Origin: Streptomyces sp. NBC_01314
GTDB taxonomy: Bacteria; Actinomycetota; Actinomycetes; Streptomycetales; Streptomycetaceae
Length of the DNA stretch: 64,000 nucleotides
Assembly: GCF_041435215.1 (NCBI RefSeq)
Contig: NZ_CP108394.1
Span: 1,860,001-1,924,000 of the forward strand
Direction of reading: 5' to 3'
Of this stretch, positions 44,230 to 53,437 are shown in pieces. Each line of letters begins with the position of its first letter. Position 1 is the first letter of the stretch. The notes under the pieces were generated by a model. The model saw only the letters and a program-made list of their open reading frames with translations. It ran no database searches and was not told where the DNA came from. The position numbers and the translations under genes are program-made.

Positions 44230-44515
44230 GATCTTGGACTTGATCAAAGTTCGCAGCACTTTGGACTCCTAAAAGACGGCTCCCCGCCAGCTTTCTGCAG
44301 GTCAGGGGCGTCGTTCACTGTACACGGGCACGCGTCGAACTCGAAGATGTCGGGGAACATCGGTTGACTCTCACGACAAGGCTCTCTACCTGCACTCTCA
44401 CGAGAGCCTGGCAGCCGTGACAGCGCTGATCTGGCATCTTTTCGGACAGCCGTTTCGGAATATTCGGAGACTGATGCTGATCAGTTGCTGAGTTATCTGA
44501 TGATGCATCAGGCAG
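44230..44515. repeat. att-like repeat copy 3: diverged panD 5' end
   Basis: Same layout as copies 1 and 2 but more diverged. Minus strand: RBS TAGGAGTCCAAA, GTG start, codons for LRTLIKSKI, then TAG. Arm TTTCTGCAGGTCA at 44292-44304. It ends CTGATGATGCATCAG, where CTGATG/CATCAG form a perfect inverted pair. Either the oldest displaced 5' end or the end of a third, lost element. Confidence 0.85.
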
Positions 44516-44585
44516 ATGGGCGGCCTCTCAGCACGCAAGTCCGAGGTATCGGCCGCAAAGCGAGCTGGTGGGCGCCACACAACAG

Positions 44586-44720
44586 TTGTCGCCGTCGGCG
44601 CAGGAGGCTCTTCGATTGCGGGCGGTGACCGCGTTGGTGGTGGGCCGGACTCGCGAGGATGTCGCGGCGGTGTTCCAGGTGCCACTCAAGACGGTGGACA
44701 ACTGGTGGCCGAAGTGCTGA
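44586..44720 (+). pseudogene. IS630-family transposase N-terminal fragment
   Basis: Reads LSPSAQEALRLRAVTALVVG then RTREDVAAVFQVPLKTVDNW and stops (TGA 44718-44720). This is the helix-turn-helix part of Streptomyces IS630 transposases; the catalytic part is missing. Unrelated in sequence to the complete IS630 at 20015. Confidence 0.7.
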
Positions 44721-44762
44721 CAGGCGGGCGCGAGGCGACGGTTTGGCATCGTGCCGCTCGCC

Positions 44763-45000
44763 CTACCGCTTCAGCTCAACGTCGAAGAACAGCACCGAAG
44801 TGACGAGCATGAGCCCGTAGACCGCGTTGATCCGCGAGTACTGCGTACGGGACACGCCGTGCGCACTCGGGTGCCTGCCGAACACACGCGGAATGGGGTC
44901 GCCGTTCTTCGGCCAGTACTCGGCGTGTGCGTACCAGACCGGAGCGAACGTCAGGGCAACCCGAATCTGATAGTCGTTCAGATCAAACTTTGCCTGGCCC
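44763..45000 (-). pseudogene. C-terminal fragment of an unrecognised protein
   Basis: Minus-strand frame without start reads KFDLNDYQIRVALTFAPVWY ... SRINAVYGLMLVTSVLFFDV and ends ELKR-stop at 44763. Protein-like composition and good codon bias suggest the 3' end of a real gene cut at about 45,000. Family unknown. Confidence 0.4.
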
Positions 45001-45039
45001 TTCCTATTGGACGTGACGGCCTGCCGGTGTCAGCGCGCG

Positions 45040-45345
45040 CCATGGACCTGACCCAGCTGAACGTCAGCGAGCTGGTCACCAATGCCCGCAAGCACGCCCC
45101 CCGGTCCCGTCCTAACGCAACTCCGCCTCGCGGGGACCTGGTGGAAGTCGTCGCCTGGGACAGCGAACCCGTCCTGCCGGTGGCCCGAGCCGCCGACCCC
45201 GGCCGCGTCGGACAGCACGGTCTGGAAATCGTCATGGCCATCTCCCAGGGCTTCGAAGTCCAGCGCGAGCCGGTCGGCAAACGCATCACCGCCCGCATCG
45301 CCCTCCCCGACGACCCCGGCGGAGACTTCACCGGACGCCATCCCT
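45040..45345 (+). pseudogene. HATPase anti-sigma factor-like fragment
   Basis: Contains LNVSELVTNARKHAP (N-box of RsbW/SpoIIAB-like HATPase_c_2), a frameshifted spacer where another frame reads GPVLTQLRLAG, then GDLVEVVAWDSEP (G1-like) and DPGRVGQHGLEIVMAISQGF (G2). The start is missing and one internal frameshift separates the boxes. Streptomyces have dozens of such anti-sigma kinases; this one is dead. Confidence 0.65.
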
Positions 45346-45689
45346 CATTAAACAACCCGCCACGGCCATGGTCAGCACCGTCTGCGACTACAGCAGCGCA
45401 GGACCGGTGCCTCAAGCGTCTCTGGGGTTCGGCTGGATGGCTGCGCGGTCAGCCTGGTGGCCGTGTCTGTCGTGTCTAGCAGCAACGTCCCTGAGGGGCT
45501 GCCCAGTTCGGCGGGGATGAAGAAGGCTGGCCGCAGCCGGGGCTACGTCTTCGGTGTCTGGACAGCGATCGCCGCAGCCAGCACGGTCTCGGCCGCCCTT
45601 GGTTGCCGACACGGCGATTCCTGAGGCGTTCGACGACGCTTACCCGGCCATCGGACTGATCCCGGGAAAAGGGCCAGTGCTGTGTAACC

Positions 45690-46552
45690 GAGGTCAATGC
45701 CCGCCACCCCGCCGTGCTCGTCCAGGACCACGGCGAACTCGTCGTCCACCTCACCCATCCGCCTCACCGCGTCCGGCAGCAGGAGCGGCCTGCGGGCGAG
45801 CGCGCCCGCGACGTCGTCCGGGTGATCACCCAGGACGGGGTAGGTGGAGTGGCCGTGCTTGCCGATCAGCTCGACCGCTTCGGCGGCGGAGGCTCCCTTG
45901 CGGACGAAGACGGCGTCCACGCGCGGCACCATCACCTCACCGAGGGTCCGCTCGGAGAACTCCAGGGCGTGGTCGATCAGGTCGGCGGTGTCCTTGGGCA
46001 GCTCGCCCTGCTCGTGGGACTCACCGATCCGATGGCCGAGCTCCTCCAGAGTGGCGCCGTGGTGCAGCTCCTCGACGGGCTCGATACCGACCTTGCGCAG
46101 CAGCCCGTTCGCCGCGCCGTCGAAGACCCGTACGAGGGGACCGACGACCTACAGGTAGCCGAGGGTGGAGGCGGCAAGAGCCTTCGCGAGCCGCGCCGGC
46201 ACGGCGATCGCGAGGTTCTTTGGCGCCAGCTCGCCAGCACCATCTGCACGACCGTGGCCAGCACGAAGGCGAGGATGACGGAGATGCTGGAAACGGCCAC
46301 CTCGGGAATGCCGATGCCGGTCGGGTTTGAACAGCGCGGACACGGACGGCTCGGCGATGAAACCGACGACCAGGCCGGTCACGGTGATGCCCAGCTGGGC
46401 GCCGGACAGCATGAACGACAACCGCTCCAGCACCTTCAGAGCACGGGCCGCCCGCCGGTCGCCCGCCTCGGCCTCACGGGCAAGGGCGAGCCGGTCGGCG
46501 GAGACGTACGCGAACTCCTGGGCCACGCTGGTCACGCGGAGCTCGAAGGCAC
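45690..46552 (-). pseudogene. CNNM/TlyC (DUF21-CBS) membrane protein pseudogene
   Basis: Pieces in three minus-strand frames line up in order: SVAQEFAYVSADRLALARE with LSFMLSGAQLGITVTGLVVG (about 46,350-46,540), SSISVILAFVLATVVQMVLA, ELAPKNLAIAVPARLAKALA, HHGATLEELGHRIGESHEQG, then VMVPRVDAVFVRKGASAAEA and the CBS part HGHSTYPVLGDHPDDVAG, FAVVLDEHGGVAG. It lacks the first TM helix, part of the CBS pair and the C-terminal domain. Intact homologues are corrosion/ion-efflux related membrane proteins. Confidence 0.8.
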
Positions 46553-46801
46553 GGGCGAGCCGGGCGAGCAGGCCGCCCGGGACGGCGCTGCGCTATTGGG
46601 ACACACCCTGTGGCTCGGTGACAGCAGACACCATCCCGCAACGACACCCGCAACGACAGTCGACAAGCCCGTGACTGGACACTTCGGTCATAGAACCCCC
46701 GCCCTGGACGGCGCTGCGCATCCTTCCCACCAGCACCGGCACAAGAGCCGCGAGACGAAAGGATGGCCTCACCCTTCGTCTGCTCGTGACTGGCATTGAG
46801 C

Positions 46802-48590
46802 GACTCTGTCGGGAATCTTGAGATCCGGGGTCACTTTCCTTGCCGCCACCACAGGGGGCGAGGCAGGCCGCGTGCGTCGAGGTATTGCTGGAACGCCGTG
46901 GGAGGGCGGGGCCGGTAGGAGTGGCCGACGGGCTCTTGGAGGCTCAGCCGCTCGACGTTGATCGCGAGTGCGGTCAGGACGTGCTGGACGTGCGTTTTGG
47001 CCAGGCCGCGGTAGCGGCACCGGCGTGCTCGATGACCGTGCGCGAACTCCTCGATGGTGCCCTCGGCCCCGGATCGCAGCCCGTAGAGCCTGCGCCAGTT
47101 TGCATCCTGCTGATCGGCGCGATTCTTGGCCTGGAGTTCGTGCATGCGACGGGTCGGGAAGTACAGGCTGCGAAACGAGCCCGGGGTGCACGCGGCCTGC
47201 TCGGGGCAGCGGCCGCACTGGCGGGCGTCGAACCGGACCACCACCGATGTCGGCTCCGCCACCGGAAGGTCCCGCCAGTTGCCGCTGACCTGCCCGTTGG
47301 GGCAGGTGACCTCGCGTTGGTCGAAGTCGATGACAAAGTTCTCCCTGCCGAAGCCATCCTCGGCCCGGTGCTGTGGCGAGGTGCTGGAGGGAAGCGGCCC
47401 GACCAGGGTGACGCGGTGGAGGCGGGCAGCGGCGTCCATGCCGGCGACGGAGGTGTAGCCGCCGTCGACCAGGTGCTGCCCAGGCAGGCGAAGCCGCTTG
47501 AGGCGGGCATGGATGCCGGGCAGTGCCTGGCTGTCCGCGCTGGAGACGACGGTGGCCACGTCGGTGATGACGTTGATCCGCTTGTCGTCGCAGGTCTCGG
47601 TCACGTGCGCGAGGTAGCCGGTCCAGCGGGTATCGCCGCGCCGCGTCCAGCGGGCCTCGGTCTCATACGGCGACTCGATCCGTACCCGGGAAGGAGGCCG
47701 GCCATCGCGCTCGGTGCGCGGCCGGAACCGTCCGCGCCCGTCCACAAGGAAGTGCTGCACCAGGATCGTTCGGAGCACCCGGGCCTGCGCCGGAACGGCG
47801 CCGCCGGGGAAGCGGGCGTCAAGTCGCTGAAGCAGTTCGCGGGCGTCGGCGCCCACCTGCTCGAGCCGGGCGACGGGGTGGCTGGGCTGGGAGCACAGGC
47901 GCACCTGCCGCCCGTAGCGTTCGGCCCACTCGGCGGTGACCAGCTCATCCAGCAGTTCCGGCGCGCCTCGGGCCACATCCTCCAGGACGGCGCGCACCGC
48001 CTCGGACACCAGCTCCAGGCGGGTCAACTCCCGCGCGGCGGACAGGACGTAGATGGAGTCGGTGCGCTGCTTGCCGCGCCCCTTGAGCAGGCCGGCCCGC
48101 CGGATCCGCGTGAGCGCGAGGCCCAGCAGCCGGTCGGCTCGGTCGCCCTCGGCGAGCCGGTCGCGAAAGTCGGACAGGACGCTGTGATGGAAGCCGGGGT
48201 CTTCCAGTTCCAGTCCGAGGGCGTATTTGAAGTCGATGCGGCAGCGCACCGCTTCGGCGGCCTGACGGTCGGACAGGTTCATCGCGTACTGCAGCACGCA
48301 GACGGTGGCCAGCTGGGCAGGCGAGAGTCCGGGGCGGCCGTCGCGGGGGTACCAGGCGGTGAAGTCCTCGTCGTTCCACAGGCCGTCGAGGCGGTCGCGG
48401 ATCCACATCGCGGTGGTGCCGTGGGGGTTGCTGGCTCGGGCGACCCGCATGGTCAGCGGCGGGATCTCGGCTCCGGGACGAGGACGGAGGGACATATCGG
48501 GCTCCTGGGGAACATGAGCAGAACGTTCCAACGAGCCTGACGCAACGTCACGATCGTTTACGGCCCGTCCTCAAGATTCCCGACAGAGTC
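46802..48590 (-). mobile_element. IS1182-family element
   Basis: 1789 bp with perfect 21-bp terminal repeats beginning GACTCTGTCGGGAATCTTGA (46802-46822 and 48570-48590). Flanks share CATTGA words, but I could not define a target duplication. Confidence 0.88.
46831..48531 (-). CDS. IS1182-family transposase
   Basis: 566 residues, complete: N-terminal DUF772-like AMWIRDRLDGLWNDEDFTAW, LSPAQLATVCVLQYAMNLSD, then DSIYVLSAARELTRLEL and the DDE_Tnp_1_6 C-terminus RRLYGLRSGAEGTIEEFAHG, CRYRGLAKTHVQHVLTALAI. Cys pairs (CGRCPEQAAC) near residue 445. Probably functional. Confidence 0.93.
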   Translation of the reverse strand: MERSAHVPQEPDMSLRPRPGAEIPPLTMRVARASNPHGTTAMWIRDRLDGLWNDEDFTAWYPRDGRPGLSPAQLATVCVLQYAMNLSDRQAAEAVRCRIDFKYALGLELEDPGFHHSVLSDFRDRLAEGDRADRLLGLALTRIRRAGLLKGRGKQRTDSIYVLSAARELTRLELVSEAVRAVLEDVARGAPELLDELVTAEWAERYGRQVRLCSQPSHPVARLEQVGADARELLQRLDARFPGGAVPAQARVLRTILVQHFLVDGRGRFRPRTERDGRPPSRVRIESPYETEARWTRRGDTRWTGYLAHVTETCDDKRINVITDVATVVSSADSQALPGIHARLKRLRLPGQHLVDGGYTSVAGMDAAARLHRVTLVGPLPSSTSPQHRAEDGFGRENFVIDFDQREVTCPNGQVSGNWRDLPVAEPTSVVVRFDARQCGRCPEQAACTPGSFRSLYFPTRRMHELQAKNRADQQDANWRRLYGLRSGAEGTIEEFAHGHRARRCRYRGLAKTHVQHVLTALAINVERLSLQEPVGHSYRPRPPTAFQQYLDARGLPRPLWWRQGK

Positions 48591-48599
48591 CCTCATTGA

Positions 48600-48906
48600 C
48601 AGACACCCAAGTCACCCGCCGCACCAGCGAGTACACGGAAGCAACAAGGTCGCAACGGCGTGGAGGCGCGCAGCGGGCCTCGTCGAGTACGTCGGCGCAC
48701 TCCGACTTCATGCAGAGGGTCTGCCACCCGGACCGACCAGGGAGGAAGCCGATGCATGGATCGCGTGGACCGAGAGCCACGCGCAAAGCCTGAATCCGCT
48801 CAACGGTTCACCGTTGCTCCCGGATATCCCCGCGCCACGCACCGAGGACCCGGGCGAAGGTCAGGTCTCGGCGAGATGCCGGTCACCTGCGGCATCGGAA
48901 AGGTAG
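48600..48906 (+). pseudogene. C-terminal fragment of a mobile-element-type protein
   Basis: A frame without start reads AGLVEYVGALRLHAEGLPPG, PTREEADAWIAWTESHAQSL, NPLNGSPLLPDIP and stops near 48906. The WIAWAENYVxxLDPL-type ending is common on Streptomyces proteins of unknown function near integrated elements. It probably marks the right edge of the island; IS1182 abuts it. Confidence 0.45.
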
Positions 48907-48925
48907 TTCACAGTGGCAACGATCC

Positions 48926-50095
48926 TCATGCGTCCAAACCACCGCGTTTGACGAGCTGGCTCGCGATGACGTTCCGCTGAATCTCGTTGGTGCCCTCGCC
49001 GACGATCATCAGCGGGGCGTCACGGAAGTAGCGTTCGACGTCGAACTCCGTGGAGTAGCCGTAACCGCCGTGGATGCGCACGGCGTTGAGGGCGATCTGC
49101 AGGGCGGCCTCGGAGGCGAACAGCTTCGCCATCCCGGCCTCCATGTCCACCCGACGTCCGGCGTCCGCCTCCCGGGCCGCGTACAGGGTGAGCTGGCGGG
49201 CCGCCGTCAACGAAGTGGCCATGTCCGCGAGGTAGTTGCCGATCGACTGGTGCCTCCAGATCGGCTTGCCGAACGACTCCCGCTGCTGGGCGTACGCGAG
49301 GGCGTCCTCGAACGCCGCCCGGCCGACCCCGAGCGCGCGGGCGGCGACCTGGAGGCGTCCGGTCTCCAAACCCTTCATCATCTGCGCGAAGCCCTTGCCC
49401 TCCACACTGCCGAGTACGGCGTCGGCCGGTGCCTGGTAGTCCTCGAAGGACAGCTCGCAGCTCTCCACGCCCTTGTAGCCGAGCTTGGGCAGGTCACGGG
49501 AGACGGTCAGCCCCGGACCGTGCTCCACGAGTAGGATCGAGATGCCCTGGTGAGCCGGGGTGGCGTCCGGGTCGGTCTTGCACAGCAGGGCGATCAGGCC
49601 GGACCGGCGGGAGTTGGTGATCCAGGTCTTCGACCCGTTGACCACGTATCCGCGATCGCCGTCCTTGCGGGCGACCGTGCACATTGCCTGCAGGTCGGAG
49701 CCGCCGCCCGGCTCGGTCAGGGCCATGGTCGCGCGGATCTCGCCGGTGGCCATCTTGGGCAGGTACCGGCGCTGCTGCTCCTCCGTGCCGAAGTCCAGCA
49801 GCAGCTTGGCGACCACGGTGTGGCCGCCCATCGCGCCGGCCAGGCTCATCCAGCCGCGCGCCAGTTCCTCGGTGATCAGGACGTAGCACGGCGTGGAGAC
49901 GGGGGTGCCGCCGTACTCCTCGGGGACGGCGAGGCCGAAGACGCCGAGCCGCTTCATCTGCTCGATCAGAGCCTCGGGGTAGGTGTTCGCGTGCTCCAGT
50001 TCCCGGACGACCGGTTGCACCTCCTTGTCGACGAAGTCGCGCACCGTGTGGACGATGAACTGCTCGTCCTCGGACAGGATGTCGAGAGTGCTCAT
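48926..50095 (-). CDS. Acyl-CoA dehydrogenase
   Basis: 389 residues from ATG 50095. FAD-dependent alpha,beta-dehydrogenation of an acyl-CoA. Complete ACAD fold: TMALTEPGGGSDLQAMCTVA (FAD-binding signature), VNGSKTWITNSRRSG, the QRESFGKPIWRHQSIGNYLA block, IHGGYGYSTEFDVERYFRDA, and the catalytic Glu in MIVGEGTNEIQRNVIA. Chain length is not predictable; neighbours suggest a dicarboxylyl-CoA. It follows the CoA-transferase by 63 bp on the same strand. Confidence 0.93.
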   Translation of the reverse strand: MSTLDILSEDEQFIVHTVRDFVDKEVQPVVRELEHANTYPEALIEQMKRLGVFGLAVPEEYGGTPVSTPCYVLITEELARGWMSLAGAMGGHTVVAKLLLDFGTEEQQRRYLPKMATGEIRATMALTEPGGGSDLQAMCTVARKDGDRGYVVNGSKTWITNSRRSGLIALLCKTDPDATPAHQGISILLVEHGPGLTVSRDLPKLGYKGVESCELSFEDYQAPADAVLGSVEGKGFAQMMKGLETGRLQVAARALGVGRAAFEDALAYAQQRESFGKPIWRHQSIGNYLADMATSLTAARQLTLYAAREADAGRRVDMEAGMAKLFASEAALQIALNAVRIHGGYGYSTEFDVERYFRDAPLMIVGEGTNEIQRNVIASQLVKRGGLDA

Positions 50096-50158
50096 GCGTG
50101 GCGCTCCTCGTGGAAATTGTTGACGGCGTTGATGCCGCCGATGTCTCAGACCGGCGTT

Positions 50159-51358
50159 TCAGATGACGCGGTCGGCTCTCAGGCTGCCGATGTCGGCCGT
50201 GCTGTACCCCAGCTCGGCCAGGACCGTCTCGGTGTGTTCGCCGACCGCGGGGACGGGATCCATACGCGGCGCGAGGCCCGCCAGGTCCGCAGGCGGCAGC
50301 AACGCCGGCACCGTGGCTCCGCCGGGTATCCGTACGTCTCGCCAGCGGTCCCGGCCGCTGAGCACCGGGTGCTCCAGGAACTCCGCCACGTCGTTCACTC
50401 CGGCGTTGGCGATCCCCGCCGCGTCCAGCAGTTTCATCACCTCGTCGCCGTCCAGCTCACCGAACCGCTCGGCCACGATGGCGTTCAGCTCCTCGCGGTG
50501 GGCGACGCGGGCGGAGCCGGTGGCGAAGCGTGGATCGGCGGCGAGCCCTGGCAGGCCGAGGAACCGGTCGCACAGGGCCGCCCATTCGCGCTCGTTCTGG
50601 ATGGAGAACAGCACGTCCTTGCCGTCGGCAGTTGTGTGGGCGCCGTACGGGGCGATGGTGGCGTGCTGGGTGCCGAGGCGCGGGGGCTGGGCGCCGCCGA
50701 AGCGGGTGTAGTAGGCGGGTTGGTTCATCCACTCGGCCAGTGCCTCGAACAGCGAGACCTCCACGGCACGGGCGATGCCGGTGGTGGCGCGGGTGAGTAG
50801 TGCGGTGAGGATGCCGGAGTAGGCGTACATGCCTGCGGCGATGTCGGCGATCGAGACTCCGACACGGGCGGAGCCGTGCTCGTTGCCGGTGAGCGAGACG
50901 AGGCCGGTCTGGCACTGCACCAGCAGGTCGTACGCCTTGCGGTCGGCCCACGGGCCGCTGGAACCGTAGCCCGAGATGGAACACGGGATGAGAGAGGGAA
51001 ATCGTTCGGCGAGCGCCTCGGCGCCCAGGCCCATGCGTGCGGCCGCACCGGGGGCAAGGTTCTGCACGAACACGTCCGAGTCTGCGAGGAGTTGTTCCAG
51101 GACGGCTCTTCCCGCGTCCGACTTGAGGTCGAGCGTGACGGACTCCTTGGACCGGTTGAGCCACACGAAGTAGCTGGACTCGCCGTGCACCGTTGTGTCG
51201 TAGCGGCGGGCGAAGTCGCCTCCGTCCGGCCGCTCCACCTTGATGACCCGGGCGCCGAGGTCGGCCAGCTGGCGGGTGGCGAAGGGGGCGGCCACCGCCT
51301 GTTCGAGGCTGACGACGGTGAGGCCGGCCAGCGGCAGCGCTTCGGTGGGCTCGGTCAT
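50159..51358 (-). CDS. CaiB/BaiF family (type III) CoA-transferase
   Basis: 399 residues from ATG 51358, GGAGG six bases upstream. Family landmarks: LAGLTVVSLEQAVAAPFATR, LADLGARVIKVERPDGGDFA, YFVWLNRSKESVTLDLKSDA, the DVFVQNLAPGAAARMGL stretch (catalytic Asp region), and IADIAAGMYAYSGILTALL. It moves CoA from a donor (often succinyl- or formyl-CoA) to a carboxylate, the activation step of the pathway. First gene of the leftward arm, divergent from lysR. Confidence 0.93.
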   Translation of the reverse strand: MTEPTEALPLAGLTVVSLEQAVAAPFATRQLADLGARVIKVERPDGGDFARRYDTTVHGESSYFVWLNRSKESVTLDLKSDAGRAVLEQLLADSDVFVQNLAPGAAARMGLGAEALAERFPSLIPCSISGYGSSGPWADRKAYDLLVQCQTGLVSLTGNEHGSARVGVSIADIAAGMYAYSGILTALLTRATTGIARAVEVSLFEALAEWMNQPAYYTRFGGAQPPRLGTQHATIAPYGAHTTADGKDVLFSIQNEREWAALCDRFLGLPGLAADPRFATGSARVAHREELNAIVAERFGELDGDEVMKLLDAAGIANAGVNDVAEFLEHPVLSGRDRWRDVRIPGGATVPALLPPADLAGLAPRMDPVPAVGEHTETVLAELGYSTADIGSLRADRVI

Positions 51359-51489
51359 GGGTGGCCTCCAGGGGGATGCGGGTCCCGAACCAGGGCTACC
51401 ATCATGAATGCTCATGGTGATGTCAGTGAAATACCATTGCGTGATACCCCCATACGCACACCGGATGGCTGCGGAAAGAAGGCCCCCTC
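51359..51489. promoter_or_regulatory. CoA-transferase/lysR divergent control region
   Basis: 131-bp spacer between divergent genes, the classic LysR operator position. It contains CATCATGA (51400-51407) and TCATGGTG (51412-51419), inverted with one mismatch and a 4-nt gap, and a pair of ATACC words at 51431-51448. Which is the binding site is not known. Confidence 0.45.
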
Positions 51490-52443
51490 TTGGACGTCAA
51501 GCAGCTCAAGGCGATCGTCACGGTCGCCGAGGTGGGCAGCGTCACGCGTGCCGCGGCGCTGCTGCATCTGGTGCAGCCCGCGGTGACCCGGCAGATCCGC
51601 ACCCTGGAACAGGAACTCGGCGTCGAACTCTTCGAGCGGACCGGGACGGGCATGCGGCCCACCGAGGCGGGCGCGATCATGGTCGACCGTGCCCGGCGGG
51701 CCCTCAACGAGCTGGAGCGGGCCCGCGCCGAGGTGCAGCCGGCTCCGGGCGAGGTGTCCGGCATCGTCACCGTCGGCCTGCTGGAGAGCACCAGCGACCT
51801 GCTTTCCGAGCCGCTGGTGACCGCCGTCGCCCGCAGTCATCCCGGCGTCGAACTTCGACTGATGACCGCCTACTCGGGGCACCTCCAGCAGTGGCTCGAC
51901 GACGGCGACCTGGATCTGACCCTGCTCTACAACCTGGACAGCACGCCCTCGCTCAATGCCCACCCGCTGGTGCGCGAGCGTCTGTGGGCGGTCGCTCCGC
52001 CGTCGGCCGGCCTGCGCGCCGACCGTCCGGTGCCGTTCACGGAGGCGGCGGGGCATCCGCTCGTCATGCCCGCCTCGGGGCATGCGCTGCGCCGGCTGAT
52101 CGACGCGGCGGCGGTGCGCGCCGGCTCCGCCCTGGACGTCGTCGTGCAGACCAACTCCATGCGGGTGCAGAAGCAGCTCGTCCGGGCGGGACACGGCTGG
52201 ACCGTCCTGCCAGGCGTCGGCATCGCCGAGGATGTGACACAAGGCGTCCTGAGCGCCGCGCCGCTGAGCGAGCCCGACGTGTGGCGGTCGATCGTCCTCG
52301 GCACTCCGCGGTCCGGGCGCACCCCGCCCGCCGTGGAGGTCGTCGCGCGTGAGCTGGTCCGCAGGATCAACTCGGCGGTGGCCCAGGGCAGATGGCCGTC
52401 CGCCCAGATCCAGGGCACTGACGCTGCCGCCGAGGACGAGTGA
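51490..52443 (+). CDS. LysR-family transcriptional regulator
   Basis: 317 residues, TTG start at 51490 with AGAAGG upstream. N-terminal winged HTH (MDVKQLKAIVTVAEVGSVTR; QPAVTRQIRTLEQELGVELF) and a C-terminal effector-binding domain (VTVGLLESTSDLLSEPLVTA; GWTVLPGVGIAEDV). Its location between the two arms makes it the likely regulator of the whole 48.9-59.2 kb cluster, with a pathway intermediate as inducer. Its stop is 37 bp before the hydrolase gene. Confidence 0.93.
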   Translation: MDVKQLKAIVTVAEVGSVTRAAALLHLVQPAVTRQIRTLEQELGVELFERTGTGMRPTEAGAIMVDRARRALNELERARAEVQPAPGEVSGIVTVGLLESTSDLLSEPLVTAVARSHPGVELRLMTAYSGHLQQWLDDGDLDLTLLYNLDSTPSLNAHPLVRERLWAVAPPSAGLRADRPVPFTEAAGHPLVMPASGHALRRLIDAAAVRAGSALDVVVQTNSMRVQKQLVRAGHGWTVLPGVGIAEDVTQGVLSAAPLSEPDVWRSIVLGTPRSGRTPPAVEVVARELVRRINSAVAQGRWPSAQIQGTDAAAEDE

Positions 52444-52480
52444 CGCGCAGCACCCCGAGAACACCATCGAAGGAACCTCC

Positions 52481-53293
52481 ATGAACGACACGGCCCCCCG
52501 GTCGACCGCCATCGCCCGCGCCCAGGACGGCATCGCGCTGGCCTACCAGCGTCAGGGCTGCGGATATCCGCTCGTCCTCCTGGCCGGGCAGGCGAACAAC
52601 CACCGCTGGTGGGACGCCGTACGCGGGGACTTCCACGCCAGGCACTCCACCATCACCCTCGACCTGCGCGGCACCGGCGACAGCGACAAGCCCCGAGGGC
52701 CCTACTCCACGCAGCAGTTCGCCGAGGATGTCATCGCCGTCCTTGATCACGCGGGCGTCGAGCGGGCCGACGTCTACGGCACCTCCATGGGTGGCCGCGT
52801 GGCCCAGTGGGTGGCCGCGCGCCACCCGGACCGTGTGCGGCGGCTCGTCCTGGGCTGCACCTCGCCCGGTGGTCCGCACGCCGTCGAGCGCGACAGGTCC
52901 GTACGACGGGCCCTGGCCCAGCCGGACCCGGAGGCCGCCCGGCAGGCGCTGACCGACCTGATGTACTCCCCCGCCTGGCGCGCCGCCCACCCCGGTCCCT
53001 ACAGCACCCTCGGCGATCCCGGGATGCCCCCGCACGCCCGCCACGGCCATCTGGTCGCCAGCAACGGGCACGACGCCTGGGACACCCTCCCCCTCATCAC
53101 CGCCCCCACCTTGATCCTGCACGGTGACCAGGACCGGCTCACTCCGCCGGAGAACCTCTCCCTGCTCGCTGCCCGCATCCCCGACGCCCGGACGCATCTG
53201 TTCCCCGGCGCCCGGCACGCCTACTTCGAGGAGTGCCGCACGGAGGCCGGTCCGCTCGTCGAGGCGTTCCTCAACGAAGGCGAACGGTCGTAG
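52481..53293 (+). CDS. Alpha/beta hydrolase
   Basis: 270 residues from ATG 52481, AAGGA 7 bases upstream. Nucleophile elbow YGTSMGGRVAQW (Ser about 102), oxyanion-region PLVLLAGQANNHRWWDAV, catalytic Asp in LILHGDQDRLTPPENL and His in FPGARHAYFEE. It resembles enol-lactone and ester hydrolases. In this cluster it may open a lactone or hydrolyse an ester precursor of the acid substrate; substrate unproven. Confidence 0.9.
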   Translation: MNDTAPRSTAIARAQDGIALAYQRQGCGYPLVLLAGQANNHRWWDAVRGDFHARHSTITLDLRGTGDSDKPRGPYSTQQFAEDVIAVLDHAGVERADVYGTSMGGRVAQWVAARHPDRVRRLVLGCTSPGGPHAVERDRSVRRALAQPDPEAARQALTDLMYSPAWRAAHPGPYSTLGDPGMPPHARHGHLVASNGHDAWDTLPLITAPTLILHGDQDRLTPPENLSLLAARIPDARTHLFPGARHAYFEECRTEAGPLVEAFLNEGERS

Positions 53294-53437
53294 CCGAACC
53301 ACGGGTCATCGGGGCCCACGGCTCCCTGCTATGCGAGCGAGGCATGCGGGTATCACGCCTTTCTATTGTCCAACCTCATCCATCAGCACCCATGATGTGT
53401 GGCACCTTGAGCCGACCGATCAGCGGAGTCGCTACGG

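Noticed and set aside
17974..44515. A tRNA gene as the attachment site of the island
   Set aside because: No cloverleaf-forming sequence is found at any repeat; the shared core is the panD start.
18251..44515. An integrase or other site-specific recombinase for the panD-associated elements
   Set aside because: None of the frames shows tyrosine or large serine recombinase motifs; all recombinases seen are IS transposases.
46794..48600. CATTGA words as a target duplication for IS1182
   Set aside because: They are separated from the element ends by different numbers of bases (2 and 3), so they are not a proper flanking duplication.
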